A stretch of 42,060 bases of DNA from Microvirga alba (GCF_015694465.1 NZ_JADQDO010000015.1:1-42060); one strand, 5' to 3'. Shown: positions 1-8,681, numbered from the stretch's first letter. Numbers and translations: made by a program. The notes: generated from the letters alone by a model not told the origin.

Positions 1-81
1 ATGCGCCGCGCCACCAACACGATCAATTACGGCACCACGCTGCCGCTCGCCCAGGGCGTGAAATTCGACGTCGACGCGTGA
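1..81 (+). CDS. 3' end of an unidentified protein (partial)
   Basis: An open frame enters from the left edge and stops with TGA at 79-81, giving the last 26 residues of a protein (ending GVKFDVDA). A stable hairpin follows 8 bases later, which supports a real gene end. The ATG at position 1 is probably just an internal Met, since the frame is open to the edge. The fragment is too short to assign a family. Confidence 0.45.
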   Translation: MRRATNTINYGTTLPLAQGVKFDVDA

Positions 82-88
82 TGGCTGA

Positions 89-115
89 AGGGCGGCTCAA
101 GAACTGAGCCGCCCT
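89..115 (+). terminator. hairpin after the left-edge gene
   Basis: An 11-bp perfect stem (89-99 paired with 105-115, core GGGCGGCTCA) closes a 5-base loop 8 bases after the stop at 81. No T-run follows, so it may act as a 3'-end stabiliser or a Rho-assisted terminator and not as a classical intrinsic terminator. Confidence 0.55.
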
Positions 116-407
116 CCTGGCGTAGCCTCTACGGCGCCTACTGAGGCAGAACAATCGGAAGATCTCCGGGAATTTCGCTCCGGCATCCGCATTCGGTGCT
201 GCCCGGAGATCCATGCCGTTTGCGCTTTCACACGAGCGATTAGCGAAACGCCTCTACCCATAACGGGTTACCCCGCATGAGCTGTGTGTTTCCACCGTTT
301 CGGCGCATTTCGCCTCCCAACGGGCGTGCGGACAGGCGTCGCGCAGCCGCAGACCTAATGTGGAATGGTCGAGGCGACAGCGACGCCAGCCCGTCGCGAC
401 CCGCAAT
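116..407. other. non-coding stretch with one inverted repeat
   Basis: No convincing gene. The only structure seen is a perfect 10-bp inverted repeat, GATCTCCGGG at 161-170 and its complement at 202-211, with a 31-base loop. Short open frames here have no ribosome site or recognisable family. Confidence 0.4.
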
Positions 408-602
408 TCAGGCGGGCCGGCGGGACTTGAGAAAGAGCGTGACCACAACGACCGCGATTGCAGCCATGGCCACGTAACCGATTGTGATTGTAGTGGATCT
501 TGCCGCGCAGCTTGAATTCAGAGCACCGATGTTGAAGGCGTTGATTCCGACGCAGACGAGATCACCGAAGTCGGATGCAATTTTGTTCAAAGCCACCTCC
601 AT
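408..602 (-). CDS. possible small tail-anchored membrane protein
   Basis: A 64-codon minus-strand frame, divergent from the pilus locus. The N-terminal half is mixed polar; residues about 42-58 form one hydrophobic helix (GYVAMAAIAVVVVTLF), followed by the basic end LKSRRPA, the pattern of a C-tail-anchored or single-pass small protein. There is no clear Shine-Dalgarno sequence and no family I recognise. It could be a chance frame; the membrane-like tail is the only reason to list it. Confidence 0.3.
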   Translation of the reverse strand: MEVALNKIASDFGDLVCVGINAFNIGALNSSCAARSTTITIGYVAMAAIAVVVVTLFLKSRRPA

Positions 603-799
603 CTCATGGCGAGTCTGAGGTTAGCCGATCTGGGCTCGTGTCAAAATTTGGCGCTGGCGGATCCATCCAGGATCTAGGCCATATGGCCGAATGGACCAAC
701 GCGCCGAGATGCGAGAAACAGAATAACAATATGTTGCGGCATTGGTTTTGCATCCCGGGTCAACGTGTGTCGGGTTCATCCAGGTTAGGATCAGACATT

Positions 800-976
800 A
801 TGAAGTCTCTCCTCGATCGTTTTCTGAAGGGCGAAGCCGGCGCTGTCGCCATTGAGTATGGGCTCATTGCTTGCCTCGTCTCAATCGTGATCGTGGCTGC
901 TTTGACGCTCATGGCGCCCCAGGTGGAAGGCCTGTACATCACAATCAAAGACGCGGTCGTGTCTGCTCTCAGATGA
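800..976 (+). CDS. pilA: Flp/Fap-type pilin, copy 1
   Basis: A 58-residue prepilin of the Tad (type IVb) pilus. It has the short basic leader MKSLLDRFLKGEAG, then the AIEYGLIA processing and hydrophobic core typical of Flp pilins: cleavage by the prepilin peptidase is expected after the Gly, and the Glu five residues into the mature chain is present. The ATG at 800 is chosen because the leader matches the second pilin from that Met; an upstream extension to 575 has no pilin character. It lies 345 bases upstream of copy 2, and the two share leader and 5' flanking sequence. The C-terminus (DAVVSALR) is shorter and differs from copy 2. The family is clear; whether copy 1 or copy 2 is the main subunit is unknown. 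Confidence 0.88.
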   Translation: MKSLLDRFLKGEAGAVAIEYGLIACLVSIVIVAALTLMAPQVEGLYITIKDAVVSALR

Positions 977-1321
977 GGATGTGGACGCTCCAAGTGTATC
1001 GCGGCGGGTAGTAGCAACGCTTTCTGCTTCGCTCTCGCCAAGCCAACAGAAATGCGTGAGCGCATGTGGTTGAAGCGCTCTGCCATGCGACTGCGCAAGG
1101 TCGCGCAACGACCGGGCCATTTCGCTCAGTCTAGACCATTTGGGATATGCGGCGTGGCCGGAAGCCTCGGCCATAAAGCCGAATCGACTGGCAAATTTGG
1201 ATAGCCGAAAATACGACAACACAAGGACTGGGCTCTGGTCTTTACGAATTCCAGGTCATGGCCTTGTGCCGAGGCTGCGGCGTCAGGCAGCGGAAATCCA
1301 TCCAGGTCAAGGACAGATATC
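977..1321. other. long spacer between the two pilin genes
   Basis: 345 bases without a supported gene. The last 25 bases before copy 2 resemble the bases before copy 1 (both contain CATCCAGGT and an AGGA/AGGACAGA-type purine stretch just before the ATG), so the spacer ends in a duplicated 5' leader. The length is enough for a separate promoter for copy 2. No tRNA or strong terminator was seen. Confidence 0.4.
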
Positions 1322-1501
1322 ATGAAGTCTCTCGTAACGCGTTTCGTGAAGGACGAATCCGGCGCAACCGCCATCGAATACGGCCTCATCGCCGGTCTTG
1401 TCTCGGTAGTAATTATTACCGCTCTGACTTCTGTCGGCACCGATTTGAAGTCGGTATTCGAGACTATTCAGACGAAGCTCGCGGCAGTCCCGAAGACTTA
1501 A
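1322..1501 (+). CDS. pilA: Flp/Fap-type pilin, copy 2
   Basis: A 59-residue Flp prepilin: leader MKSLVTRFVKDESG, then ATAIEYGLIAGLVSVVI with the conserved Glu and hydrophobic helix, and a polar end (TKLAAVPKT). It is the closer match to canonical alphaproteobacterial Flp pilins (AIEYGLIA followed by GLVS), and it directly precedes the assembly genes. The start is the ATG at 1322, preceded by the purine-rich AAGGACAGA. A stable hairpin just after the stop (1520-1550) separates it from cpaA, as expected for an abundant subunit whose mRNA is made in excess over the downstream assembly genes. Confidence 0.92.
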   Translation: MKSLVTRFVKDESGATAIEYGLIAGLVSVVIITALTSVGTDLKSVFETIQTKLAAVPKT

Positions 1502-1519
1502 GGGCGTCCCAGTTATTTT

Positions 1520-1550
1520 GAAGCGGAGCGTTCGAAAAGCGCTCCGCTTC
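1520..1550 (+). terminator. hairpin between pilin and assembly genes
   Basis: Perfect 11-bp stem (GAAGCGGAGCG at 1520-1530, complement at 1540-1550) with a 9-base loop, 19 bases after the pilin stop. There is no T-run, so partial termination or 3' protection of the pilin message is more likely than full termination; the cpa/tad genes follow on the same strand. Confidence 0.55.
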
Positions 1551-1602
1551 GCTTCCGCTAAACCGGATCGCCTCAGCGACTTTGGCTAAAAAGCGTGTGC
1601 CA

Positions 1603-2118
1603 ATGACTTTTCCTGTTGCCGCATCATACGTCGCACTTGTGTGTTTCGCTATCGGGATGGTGTGGGCGGCCGCGGCCGATCTCGTGACGATGAAGATCAG
1701 GAACGAGCTCGTTCTCTTTCTTCTCGCGAGTTATGCGATCTTGGCCCCGTCCTCCGGCATCGATTGGGTGGATATCGGTTGGAGCGTCGCCGTTGCCGTG
1801 GGCGTTCTCGTCTGCGCGTTTGTCTTATTCGGTCTCGGTTGGATCGGCGGTGGCGACGCCAAATTGGCGGCCGTGATCGCGTTGTGGCTCGGGGCGGATC
1901 ATGCTTTCGCCTATGTCCTCTACACGGCGCTGTTCGGCGGAATCCTGACGATCGCGCTTCTTCAGTTTCGTTTAACGGTACTGCCTTCCCAATGCCTGAC
2001 CGTGAACTGGATCATGCGGCTGCATGCACCGGAGACAGGCGTTCCTTACGGAGTTGCAATCGCAGGTGCGGCGCTCTTCATCTTTCCGATGACACACTGG
2101 ATGAAAGCTTCGATCTGA
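1603..2118 (+). CDS. cpaA: type IV prepilin peptidase CpaA/TadV
   Basis: An inner-membrane aspartyl protease (peptidase family A24) that cleaves the Flp prepilin leader. About 171 residues, the short form usual for CpaA, lacking the methyltransferase domain of PilD. Two catalytic Asp motifs are visible: AAADL near residue 23 and GGGDAKL near residue 87, each following a membrane helix; about five to six hydrophobic segments in all. The ATG at 1603 is preferred; a TTG at 1582 would add seven residues (MAKKRVP), and neither has a strong ribosome site. It is first of the assembly genes after the pilins and should process both. Confidence 0.9.
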   Translation: MTFPVAASYVALVCFAIGMVWAAAADLVTMKIRNELVLFLLASYAILAPSSGIDWVDIGWSVAVAVGVLVCAFVLFGLGWIGGGDAKLAAVIALWLGADHAFAYVLYTALFGGILTIALLQFRLTVLPSQCLTVNWIMRLHAPETGVPYGVAIAGAALFIFPMTHWMKASI

Positions 2119-2169
2119 AGCGAAAGCGCCAGGAATCTCCATTCATGATCAACGACGGGGTTTTCGACC

Positions 2170-2961
2170 ATGCTTCGTGTTATCATTCTTGTGGTTGCGA
2201 TTGGGGCTGGTTGCCTCGCGGGTTGGCTCGTGCTCTCCACGCGGTCGCGCGAGGGGATCGCGGTCGCACCGACTGCGCCGGTCGCGCAGACCACAGCCGA
2301 AGTCTTGGTCGCCGCGAGCGACTTGATTCAAGGGCAGGCGCTCGATGAGAAAAGCCTTCGCTGGCAATCCTGGCCAAAGGATGCCGTCAGCCCCGGGTTC
2401 ATCAGCCGTGAAGCCAAGCCCGATGCACTGACCTCTCTCAGTGGGGTGCTCGTGCGCAGCCATTTTGTTTCCGGCGAGCCTATCCGGGAGGAAAAGCTTT
2501 CCCGCGGCCCTGCCGGCATGCTTGCCACCATGCTGCCGTCCGGCAAGCGCGCCGTCGCGATTCGCGTCTCGGCGGAAAGCGCGGCGGGTGGATTCATCCT
2601 GCCCAATGACCGTGTGGATGTCATTCAGAACGTCTCCGGTTCGGACGGAGGGAAGGCCGAGAACAGGAGCCGCACTCTTCTCAGGAACGTCCGCGTGCTG
2701 GCAGTGGATCAGAAAGCCGACGAAGCCAAGGGCCAGTTGGTCGTTGTGGGCAAGACCGCGACGCTGGAGGTGACTCCGATCGAAGCAGAGACAATCGCGT
2801 CGGCTCAAGCCGCCGGCACTCTTTCGCTCGCCCTCCGCTCGATCGCAGACCTCGATGAAAAGCCTGTCCTCGCGCAGGATAACAGCGTCAACGTACGCGT
2901 GTTCCGTGCGGGCAAAAGTGAAGATGTGAAAGTCCTGAGCGAAGGCACGATCATTCAATGA
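2170..2961 (+). CDS. cpaB: Flp pilus assembly protein CpaB/RcpC
   Basis: A 263-residue periplasmic protein with one N-terminal membrane anchor (residues about 1-20, LRVIILVVAIGAGCLAGWLV) followed by a SAF-type domain (about 48-110; EVLVAASDLIQGQAL) and a C-terminal RcpC region (about 120-250; DRVDVI, RTLLRNVRVLAVDQ, ATLEVTPIEAE). In Tad systems it works at the outer-membrane secretin complex. The length is normal for the family. It lies 51 bases after cpaA and 37 before cpaE; the cpaC and cpaD genes that usually sit between cpaB and cpaE are not here. Confidence 0.92.
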   Translation: MLRVIILVVAIGAGCLAGWLVLSTRSREGIAVAPTAPVAQTTAEVLVAASDLIQGQALDEKSLRWQSWPKDAVSPGFISREAKPDALTSLSGVLVRSHFVSGEPIREEKLSRGPAGMLATMLPSGKRAVAIRVSAESAAGGFILPNDRVDVIQNVSGSDGGKAENRSRTLLRNVRVLAVDQKADEAKGQLVVVGKTATLEVTPIEAETIASAQAAGTLSLALRSIADLDEKPVLAQDNSVNVRVFRAGKSEDVKVLSEGTIIQ

Positions 2962-2998
2962 CGTGTGGCGCGTACGGCATTGGGACGGGTGAGCGTAG

Positions 2999-4333
2999 AT
3001 GACCAGCCTCGCATCGACGATGAGGTTCGAGCCTCTCGAGTCAGACACGGTTCAAGCGCGATCGATCGCACGCAGGCTTGAGGGAATGGCGCCCTCGGAC
3101 AATCCACATCGTCGGCAGGCGATGCGGATCCCCTACATTCGCATTCAGGCCTTCTGTGAAAGTCCCGATGTCGCGGACATCATCAGGAGTGCAGCCGCCG
3201 ATCGTCTCATGTCGCGTGCTCAGGTCACCGTTCAGGAAGGTGGGATTGCCGCCGCGACTGCACGCTACCAGGAGGAACCGACGCCCCAGCTCATCGTGAT
3301 CGAAAGCTGCTCGGCGCCTGAGGCATTCCTCGCCGAACTCGACAGACTGGCCGAAGTCAGTGACGCCGGCACGAAGGTGATGGCGATCGGACATGCAAAC
3401 GACGTCTATTTCTATCGTGAGCTGACGCGGCGGGGCATCAGCGATTATCTGCTTGCTCCCATCGATCCTGTATCCCTTATCGCTGCTATTGCGGGGATTT
3501 ACAGCGAGCCGGCATCGGGGAAGCTCGGACAGGCATTCGCCTTTGTGGGCACGAAGGGCGGAGTTGGGTCCTCGACGATTGCTCATAACGTGGGATGGAC
3601 GATCGCGCGCCAACTTGAATCCGATGTCGTCCTCGCGGATATGGATCTGGCGTTCGGCACGGCGAGCCTCAATTTCAAGCTCGACGCCGGACAGGGTGTG
3701 GCCGAGGCCATCGAAGATGCGGGGCGCCTCGACGAGGTTCTACTTGACCGCCTGCTCGCCAAATGTGGTGATCATTTCAGTCTGCTTCGCGCGCCCGGCA
3801 CGCTCGACAAGTGTTATGACCTTTCGGAGAACGCCGTCGATCCGCTGATCGAAATTGCGCAATCGAGCGTGCCGTTCCTGATCCTGGACATGCCACATGT
3901 GTGGAACTCGTGGGCTAGAAACGTGCTGGTTGGCACTGACGAGATCATCATCACGGCCGTTCCGGATCTTCCCAATTTGCGGAATGCCAAGAGCCTGATC
4001 ACATTCCTGCGGCAAGCCCGCCCCCATGATCCACCACCCAAGTTGGTCTTGAACCAGGTCGGCATGTCGAAAAAACCGGAAATCAAAGCCGCAGAGTTTG
4101 CCAAGGCCGTTCAGCTCGAATTGCTGGCTTGCCTCGCGTTTGACCCGCATCTTTTTGGAACGGCCTCGAACGAAGGCAAGATGGTGGCCGAGGTGTCCGC
4201 GAAAGCGGCCGCCTCCAAGATCTTCACCGAAATCGCAGACGCCATCGCGCCTCAGCAGTTACGCCGCCGCAAAGGGCCATTCAGCCTCGGTTCAATGATC
4301 AGAAAGATGAAATTCGGTTCGAAAAACCCATAA
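2999..4333 (+). CDS. cpaE: Tad pilus localisation ATPase CpaE/TadZ
   Basis: A 444-residue protein with an N-terminal receiver-like domain (about 48-165; QLIVIES, GTKVMAIGHANDV, DYLLAPID) and a C-terminal ParA/MinD-like ATPase domain (about 178-420). The Walker A region reads KGGVGSSTIAHN from Lys186: the signature Lys of deviant Walker A is kept, but the usual GKT/GKS lysine is replaced by Ser, a change common in CpaE/TadZ. ADMDLAFGTA follows as the A' motif and LILDMPH as Walker B. It marks the cell pole or site for pilus assembly. The start is uncertain: a Met near residue 42 (MRIPYIRI) could also begin the folded part. Confidence 0.9.
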   Translation: MTSLASTMRFEPLESDTVQARSIARRLEGMAPSDNPHRRQAMRIPYIRIQAFCESPDVADIIRSAAADRLMSRAQVTVQEGGIAAATARYQEEPTPQLIVIESCSAPEAFLAELDRLAEVSDAGTKVMAIGHANDVYFYRELTRRGISDYLLAPIDPVSLIAAIAGIYSEPASGKLGQAFAFVGTKGGVGSSTIAHNVGWTIARQLESDVVLADMDLAFGTASLNFKLDAGQGVAEAIEDAGRLDEVLLDRLLAKCGDHFSLLRAPGTLDKCYDLSENAVDPLIEIAQSSVPFLILDMPHVWNSWARNVLVGTDEIIITAVPDLPNLRNAKSLITFLRQARPHDPPPKLVLNQVGMSKKPEIKAAEFAKAVQLELLACLAFDPHLFGTASNEGKMVAEVSAKAAASKIFTEIADAIAPQQLRRRKGPFSLGSMIRKMKFGSKNP

Positions 4334-4380
4334 GGCAGCCGTTGTCTCGCTCGAGCGCGCAAGAACAGGGAACTCCGATC

Positions 4381-5883
4381 ATGTTCGGCAAAAGAAGCCT
4401 GCAGAGTGAAAGGCCGGGCGAGGTATCGGTGTTTCAGCGGACATCAAGCGTCGAAACGCTGGGGAGATCCCCGGTCAACGCTGCGGGGAAGCCGTCCGCA
4501 GCGGCCGAACCGAAGGCACGTCCCCGCGCTGCCGTCGCCGCGAAGACGGCACCGAGGACATCTGATGTGGTGGCCGCGGCTCGCCCGCAGGCAGCGAAGT
4601 CTGACGAATATTATCTGCTCAAGGGCCAGGTTTTCGCGGCATTGATCGAAGCGATCGACGTTTCGCAACTTGCGAGAATGGATGCCAGCCACGCGCGCGA
4701 TGCAATCGGAGAAATCGTCACCGATATCGTGACCGCGAAGAAGGTCGTCATGTCGATCTCGGAGCAGGATGAACTCCTCCGGGATATCTGCAACGACGTC
4801 CTCGGCTATGGACCGCTCGAACCGCTGCTCGGCCGCGATGACATCGCCGATATCATGGTCAACGGCGCCGACACGGTCTACATCGAGGTCGGTGGTAAGG
4901 TGCAGAGGACGGATATCCATTTCCGCGACAACGCGCAGTTGCTCCACATTTGCCAGCGCATCGTGAGCCAGGTCGGTCGCAGGGTCGACGAATCCAGCCC
5001 GATTTGCGACGCACGCCTCGCTGACGGCTCGCGCGTGAACGTCATTGCCTTTCCATTGGCTATCGATGGCCCGAGCCTGACGATCCGCAAATTCAAGAAA
5101 GACAAGCTCACTCTCGATCAGCTCGTCAAATTCGGCGCCATTTCGCCGGAGGGCGCGGAAATTCTGCAGATCATCGGCCGCGTTCGTTGCAACGTCCTCA
5201 TCTCGGGCGGTACCGGTTCGGGCAAGACGACCCTGCTGAATTGCCTGACGGCCTATATCGAACCCACTGAGCGTGTGATTACCTGCGAAGACGCGGCGGA
5301 GCTTCAGTTGCAGCAACCGCACGTCGTCCGTCTGGAAACGCGGCCACCCAATCTTGAGGGCGAGGGCCAAGTCACCATGCGCGATCTCGTCAGGAACTGC
5401 CTCCGCATGCGGCCTGAGCGTATCATCGTCGGCGAGGTGCGCGGCGCGGAGGCCTTCGATCTCCTCCAGGCGATGAATACCGGGCATGACGGCTCGATGG
5501 GCACCCTCCATGCCAACTCTCCGCGGGAGGCTCTCTCCCGTCTGGAGTCAATGATTACGATGGGCGGCTATTCGCTGCCGTCGAAGACAATTCGCGAAAT
5601 GATCGTGTCCTCGATCGACGTGGTCATTCAGGCCGCGCGCCTGAGAGATGGCTCGCGCCGGATTACACACATTACCGAGATTCTCGGCCTCGAAGGGGAT
5701 GTCATCACCACACAGGATCTCTTCATCTACGATCTCCAGGGCGAGGATCCGCAGGGCAATCTTATCGGACAGCATCGCTCGACGGGGGTCGGCAGGCCCC
5801 GCTTCTGGGATCGCGCGCGCTATTACGGCGAGGAAAAGCGCCTCGCTGCTGCGCTCGATGCTGCCGAGAAAGTTGGCCCGTGA
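4381..5883 (+). CDS. cpaF: Tad pilus assembly ATPase CpaF/TadA
   Basis: A 500-residue hexameric secretion ATPase (VirB11/PulE class) that powers Flp pilus polymerisation at the inner membrane. Seen: a low-complexity Ala/Pro linker (about 30-75), an N-terminal domain with [14 protein letters not shown], Walker [10 protein letters not shown] (about 276-284), Asp box [10 protein letters not shown], Walker [10 protein letters not shown] (about 347) and the His box [17 protein letters not shown]. The ATG at 4381 is preferred, with AGGGAA about 9 bases upstream; an upstream TTG at 4342 would add 13 residues. It lies 47 bases after cpaE and 22 before tadB. Confidence 0.95.
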   Translation: MFGKRSLQSERPGEVSVFQRTSSVETLGRSPVNAAGKPSAAAEPKARPRAAVAAKTAPRTSDVVAAARPQAAKSDEYYLLKGQVFAALIEAIDVSQLARMDASHARDAIGEIVTDIVTAKKVVMSISEQDELLRDICNDVLGYGPLEPLLGRDDIADIMVNGADTVYIEVGGKVQRTDIHFRDNAQLLHICQRIVSQVGRRVDESSPICDARLADGSRVNVIAFPLAIDGPSLTIRKFKKDKLTLDQLVKFGAISPEGAEILQIIGRVRCNVLISGGTGSGKTTLLNCLTAYIEPTERVITCEDAAELQLQQPHVVRLETRPPNLEGEGQVTMRDLVRNCLRMRPERIIVGEVRGAEAFDLLQAMNTGHDGSMGTLHANSPREALSRLESMITMGGYSLPSKTIREMIVSSIDVVIQAARLRDGSRRITHITEILGLEGDVITTQDLFIYDLQGEDPQGNLIGQHRSTGVGRPRFWDRARYYGEEKRLAAALDAAEKVGP

Positions 5884-5905
5884 TGCCAATACGTACTGGA
5901 GTTGA

Positions 5906-6901
5906 ATGATGTTGTCGCCGGAGCTTGTGCCGCTGTTCGTCGCCCTGCTCGCCGCTGTCAGTGTCGGCGGCATCGCGATTTCAATGCTCTATGCGCGGGC
6001 AGGACGCTCGGAGGCCGACAGGCGGCTCGCGGCGATTGCCGCATGGGATGGTCCGATGGCTGGTGCTGCAGCCTTCGAGGATGGTGGACGGAAGCGTTCG
6101 ATCGAAACCACACTGCGCAACCTCGAGGAACAGCAGAAGGCAAAGAAAGGCGTCAAGCCATCGCTTACGACCCGGATGCGACAGGCCGACCTGAGCTGGA
6201 GCAAGAAGACATATTTCGTTGCCTGCCTGGTCGCCAGCGGAGTTTCGTTCATGGTTGCCCTCACCATTTTCGGGGTCAGTCCGCTGCCTGCCATGGGCTT
6301 CGGGCTGGCCGGCGGGCTTCTGCTGCCTCATCTCTACGTGAACAGACGGCGCACGAATCGTTTCAAGAGTTTCGATGCCGAATTTCCCAATGCGGTTGAT
6401 GTGATTGTGCGCGGTGTCAAGGCAGGTTTGCCGGTTGTCGATTGTCTCCGGATCATTGCGACAGAAGCGAAGGAGCCGGTGCGCAGCGAATTCAGAGCGA
6501 TCCTTGACGATCAGACGCTGGGAATGCCAATTGATCAGGCCGTGCAGCGGTTTGCCGAGCGCATTCCAGTCGCGGCCGCCAATTTCTTTGCCATCGTCAT
6601 CGCGCTTCAGAGTCGCTCGGGAGGAAGCCTTTCCGAGGCTCTCGGGAATCTGTCCAGGGTCCTGCGGGAGCGCAAGAAAATGGACGGCAAGATCCGGGCG
6701 ATGAGCTCAGAGGCGAAAGCCTCCGCCGGCATCATCGGGTCGCTCCCCGTGGTCGTCACCTGTTTGTTGTATCTCTCCGCGCCCGACTACATCACGCTGC
6801 TGTTTACGACCCTCATCGGCAAATTGGTTCTTGCGGCCGCCGCGATCTGGATGGGTTTCGGCGTGCTGATGATGCGGAAAATGATCAATTTCGATTTTTG
6901 A
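5906..6901 (+). CDS. tadB: Tad pilus inner-membrane platform protein TadB
   Basis: A 331-residue type II secretion system F-domain protein. An N-terminal membrane helix (about 5-28), a cytoplasmic linker rich in Lys/Glu, a helix pair (about 104-145), the GspF/TadB cytoplasmic helical domain (about 155-265; FDAEFPNAVDVIVRGVKAGLPV and QSRSGGSLSEAL are typical, each part under twenty residues), then two C-terminal helices. It forms the platform with TadC that couples CpaF to the pilus. Start ATGATG at 5906, preceded by TGGAG. Seven bases separate it from tadC, so the two are translationally close. Confidence 0.93.
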   Translation: MMLSPELVPLFVALLAAVSVGGIAISMLYARAGRSEADRRLAAIAAWDGPMAGAAAFEDGGRKRSIETTLRNLEEQQKAKKGVKPSLTTRMRQADLSWSKKTYFVACLVASGVSFMVALTIFGVSPLPAMGFGLAGGLLLPHLYVNRRRTNRFKSFDAEFPNAVDVIVRGVKAGLPVVDCLRIIATEAKEPVRSEFRAILDDQTLGMPIDQAVQRFAERIPVAAANFFAIVIALQSRSGGSLSEALGNLSRVLRERKKMDGKIRAMSSEAKASAGIIGSLPVVVTCLLYLSAPDYITLLFTTLIGKLVLAAAAIWMGFGVLMMRKMINFDF

Positions 6902-6908
6902 GGTTGCA

Positions 6909-7874
6909 ATGAACATTGGCGTGCTCGCCGGCAATGTCGATATGCTCATCGCTCTTTCCGCGGCTATCGCCGTTTTCGCGGCGATCTTCGTAGTCTCCTG
7001 GCCTTATCTCGTCCGCGATCGCCTTACCGAACGAATGGCTCAGGTGACCACTGAGAGCGAGCGCATCCGGGTGCGCGAGCGCGGTCGTCTCAACGCTCAA
7101 AACAGGCAGGTATCACTCAGGAGCGAGCCGAAGCGGCTCTACAAACTCATCGTGGATCGTCTCCATCTGGCTGGAACAGAGGATAGCGAGACCGTCAAGA
7201 TGTTGCGGATGGCCGGTTATCGCGGCGAGGGGCCGATCATTGCTTACCTCGCCATCCGCCAGCTCGCTCCCGTCGTCATGATCGTTCTGGCGACTTTGTA
7301 TGTCTTCGTCATTCTGCAGCTTGGATACCCCCTCTTCGTGAAGCTGGCGATCGTCATGGCCGCGGCTGGACTCGGCTATTATGCCCCGTCGCTTTACTTG
7401 AAGAACAAGATCACGAAGCGACAAACCTCAATCCGCCGCTCATGGCCGGACGCCCTCGACCTTTTGCTCATCTGCGTGGAAAGTGGGATGGGAATCGAAG
7501 GCGCCCTTCGCAAGGTCTCCGCCGAGATAGGCTCTCAATCGGTAGAGCTCGCGGAGGAGCTGGGCTTGACGACGGCGGAACTGTCTTACCTGCAGGATCG
7601 ACGCAAAGCGTACGAAAATCTCGCCGAGCGCACGGGTCTCGACGGCGTCAAAGGTGTCGTCACCAGCCTCATTCAGTCGGAGAAATACGGTACCGCGCTC
7701 AGTCAGTCCCTTCGCGTTCAGGCGCAGGAGAACCGCGACATGCGCATGAATGAGGCCGAGAAGAAGGCTGCTGCCTTGCCGCCCAAACTGACAGTTCCGA
7801 TGATCGTGTTTTTCCTGCCTGTCCTATTCGCCGTCATCATCACGCCGGCGGTTATCCAGATCATGAAGGTCTAG
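6909..7874 (+). CDS. tadC: Tad pilus inner-membrane platform protein TadC
   Basis: A 321-residue GspF-family paralogue of TadB. N-terminal helix (about 13-36), membrane region about 108-155, cytoplasmic F-domain (about 180-290; SWPDALDLLLICVESGMGIE, then TSLIQSEKYGTALSQSL) and a final helix ending VIQIMKV. Ribosome site GAGG lies 5-8 bases before the ATG. It is the last gene of the Tad operon here; TadD, which often follows, is missing and the IS6 relic starts about 10 bases after the stop, so the operon may have been cut at this point. Confidence 0.93.
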   Translation: MNIGVLAGNVDMLIALSAAIAVFAAIFVVSWPYLVRDRLTERMAQVTTESERIRVRERGRLNAQNRQVSLRSEPKRLYKLIVDRLHLAGTEDSETVKMLRMAGYRGEGPIIAYLAIRQLAPVVMIVLATLYVFVILQLGYPLFVKLAIVMAAAGLGYYAPSLYLKNKITKRQTSIRRSWPDALDLLLICVESGMGIEGALRKVSAEIGSQSVELAEELGLTTAELSYLQDRRKAYENLAERTGLDGVKGVVTSLIQSEKYGTALSQSLRVQAQENRDMRMNEAEKKAAALPPKLTVPMIVFFLPVLFAVIITPAVIQIMKV

Positions 7875-7884
7875 GAGTGATGCC

Positions 7885-8103
7885 ATTGAAACCGCAATGT
7901 GCCATCTGCGGGTGACCGGCGCTCGCGCCGATCGAACTGCTCCAGCAGAAGTGGACGGTCCAGCGGTGGATTGTGGCGTGGTCAACGGGGATGCCGCGCT
8001 CGGCTATCATCTCCTTGAGATCCCGCAGGCTAAGGCTATAAGTGCGATATCACCGGACGCACAGCAGGATGATCGAGCGATCGAAATCGCGGCCTTTGAA
8101 CAT
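7885..8103 (-). mobile_element. IS6-family transposase, 5' fragment (decayed)
   Basis: Read on the minus strand from the ATG at 8103, the translation begins [17 protein letters not shown], then a TGA where the family has Trp, and continues YRTYSLSLRDLKEMIAERG and IPVDHATIHRWTVHF. This is the N-terminal helix-turn-helix region of IS6-type transposases. Beyond that, frameshifts are needed to follow LLEQFDRRERR. No DDE domain is present. The sequence upstream of the ATG (to about 8147) still matches the leader of the other copy at 11078-11330. The fragment abuts the end of tadC and the start of the broken receptor gene. Confidence 0.85.
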
Positions 8104-8147
8104 CTGAATCTCCGGAGTTTGCCGGAGGCGTAGACCGAACTGAACTG

Positions 8148-8681
8148 ATGCGCGGCGCGGCAGCGAACGTCATTGATTCTACGGCGGACACATCCTCGTC
8201 GGCGGCGAACTCCTCTTCGGGGGCGCAGGAGGTGAGCCTTCACGTCCAGACCGTCGCATCGGCGGCAAAGGATCCAAACGCGTCGATTACGGAGATCAGT
8301 CGCCAGATCGACCAATCGAGCCAAACGACTCGGGCGGCGGCGCGCGAAGCACAAGAAAGCCCAGAGAAGGCTCAGGCTCTCGCCGAATCCTCGCAGAAGA
8401 TCGGGCATATTGTATCACTCATCAGGACTATCGCAGGACAGACCAATCTGCTGGCCCTTAATGAGACCATCGAGGCCGCGAGAGCCGGTGAAGCAGGCAA
8501 GGGGTTCGCCGTTGTCGCATCTGAGGTTAAGACGCTGACGGGGCAGACGGCCAATGCAACAGAGGATATCAGGGCACAGATCGAGGCCATCTAGAGCTCA
8601 ACCTCGGAGACCGTAGACAGCCAGACGGAATAGGTTACTGCCGCCGTCCACAACTTCCTCGAAGAGGTTCGCCGCATCTAA
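8148..8681 (+). pseudogene. methyl-accepting chemotaxis protein, truncated and broken
   Basis: The frame from 8148 encodes part of an MCP signalling domain: the hairpin tip is nearly canonical ([20 protein letters not shown] followed by [19 protein letters not shown]; the family usually has [11 protein letters not shown]). The sensor, membrane helices and HAMP are absent. The frame stops at TAG 8592-8594 within QIEAI, yet the same frame continues with SSTSETVDS, a second TAG, and ends VHNFLEEVRRI at 8681, which is a typical MCP C-terminus. So there are two in-frame stops, an internal deletion and loss of the 5' half next to an IS6 relic. A short cytosolic product up to 8594 cannot be excluded. 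Confidence 0.82.

Noticed and set aside
161..211. Inverted repeat as a terminator or operator
   Set aside because: Perfect 10-bp arms but a 31-base loop, no T-run and no adjacent gene boundary; kept only as a noted structure.
7897..8133. A 78-codon plus-strand frame after tadC
   Set aside because: It is the antisense of the IS6 transposase N-terminus; a similar antisense frame occurs at the other IS6 relic near 11021-11230, which is what first revealed the repeat.
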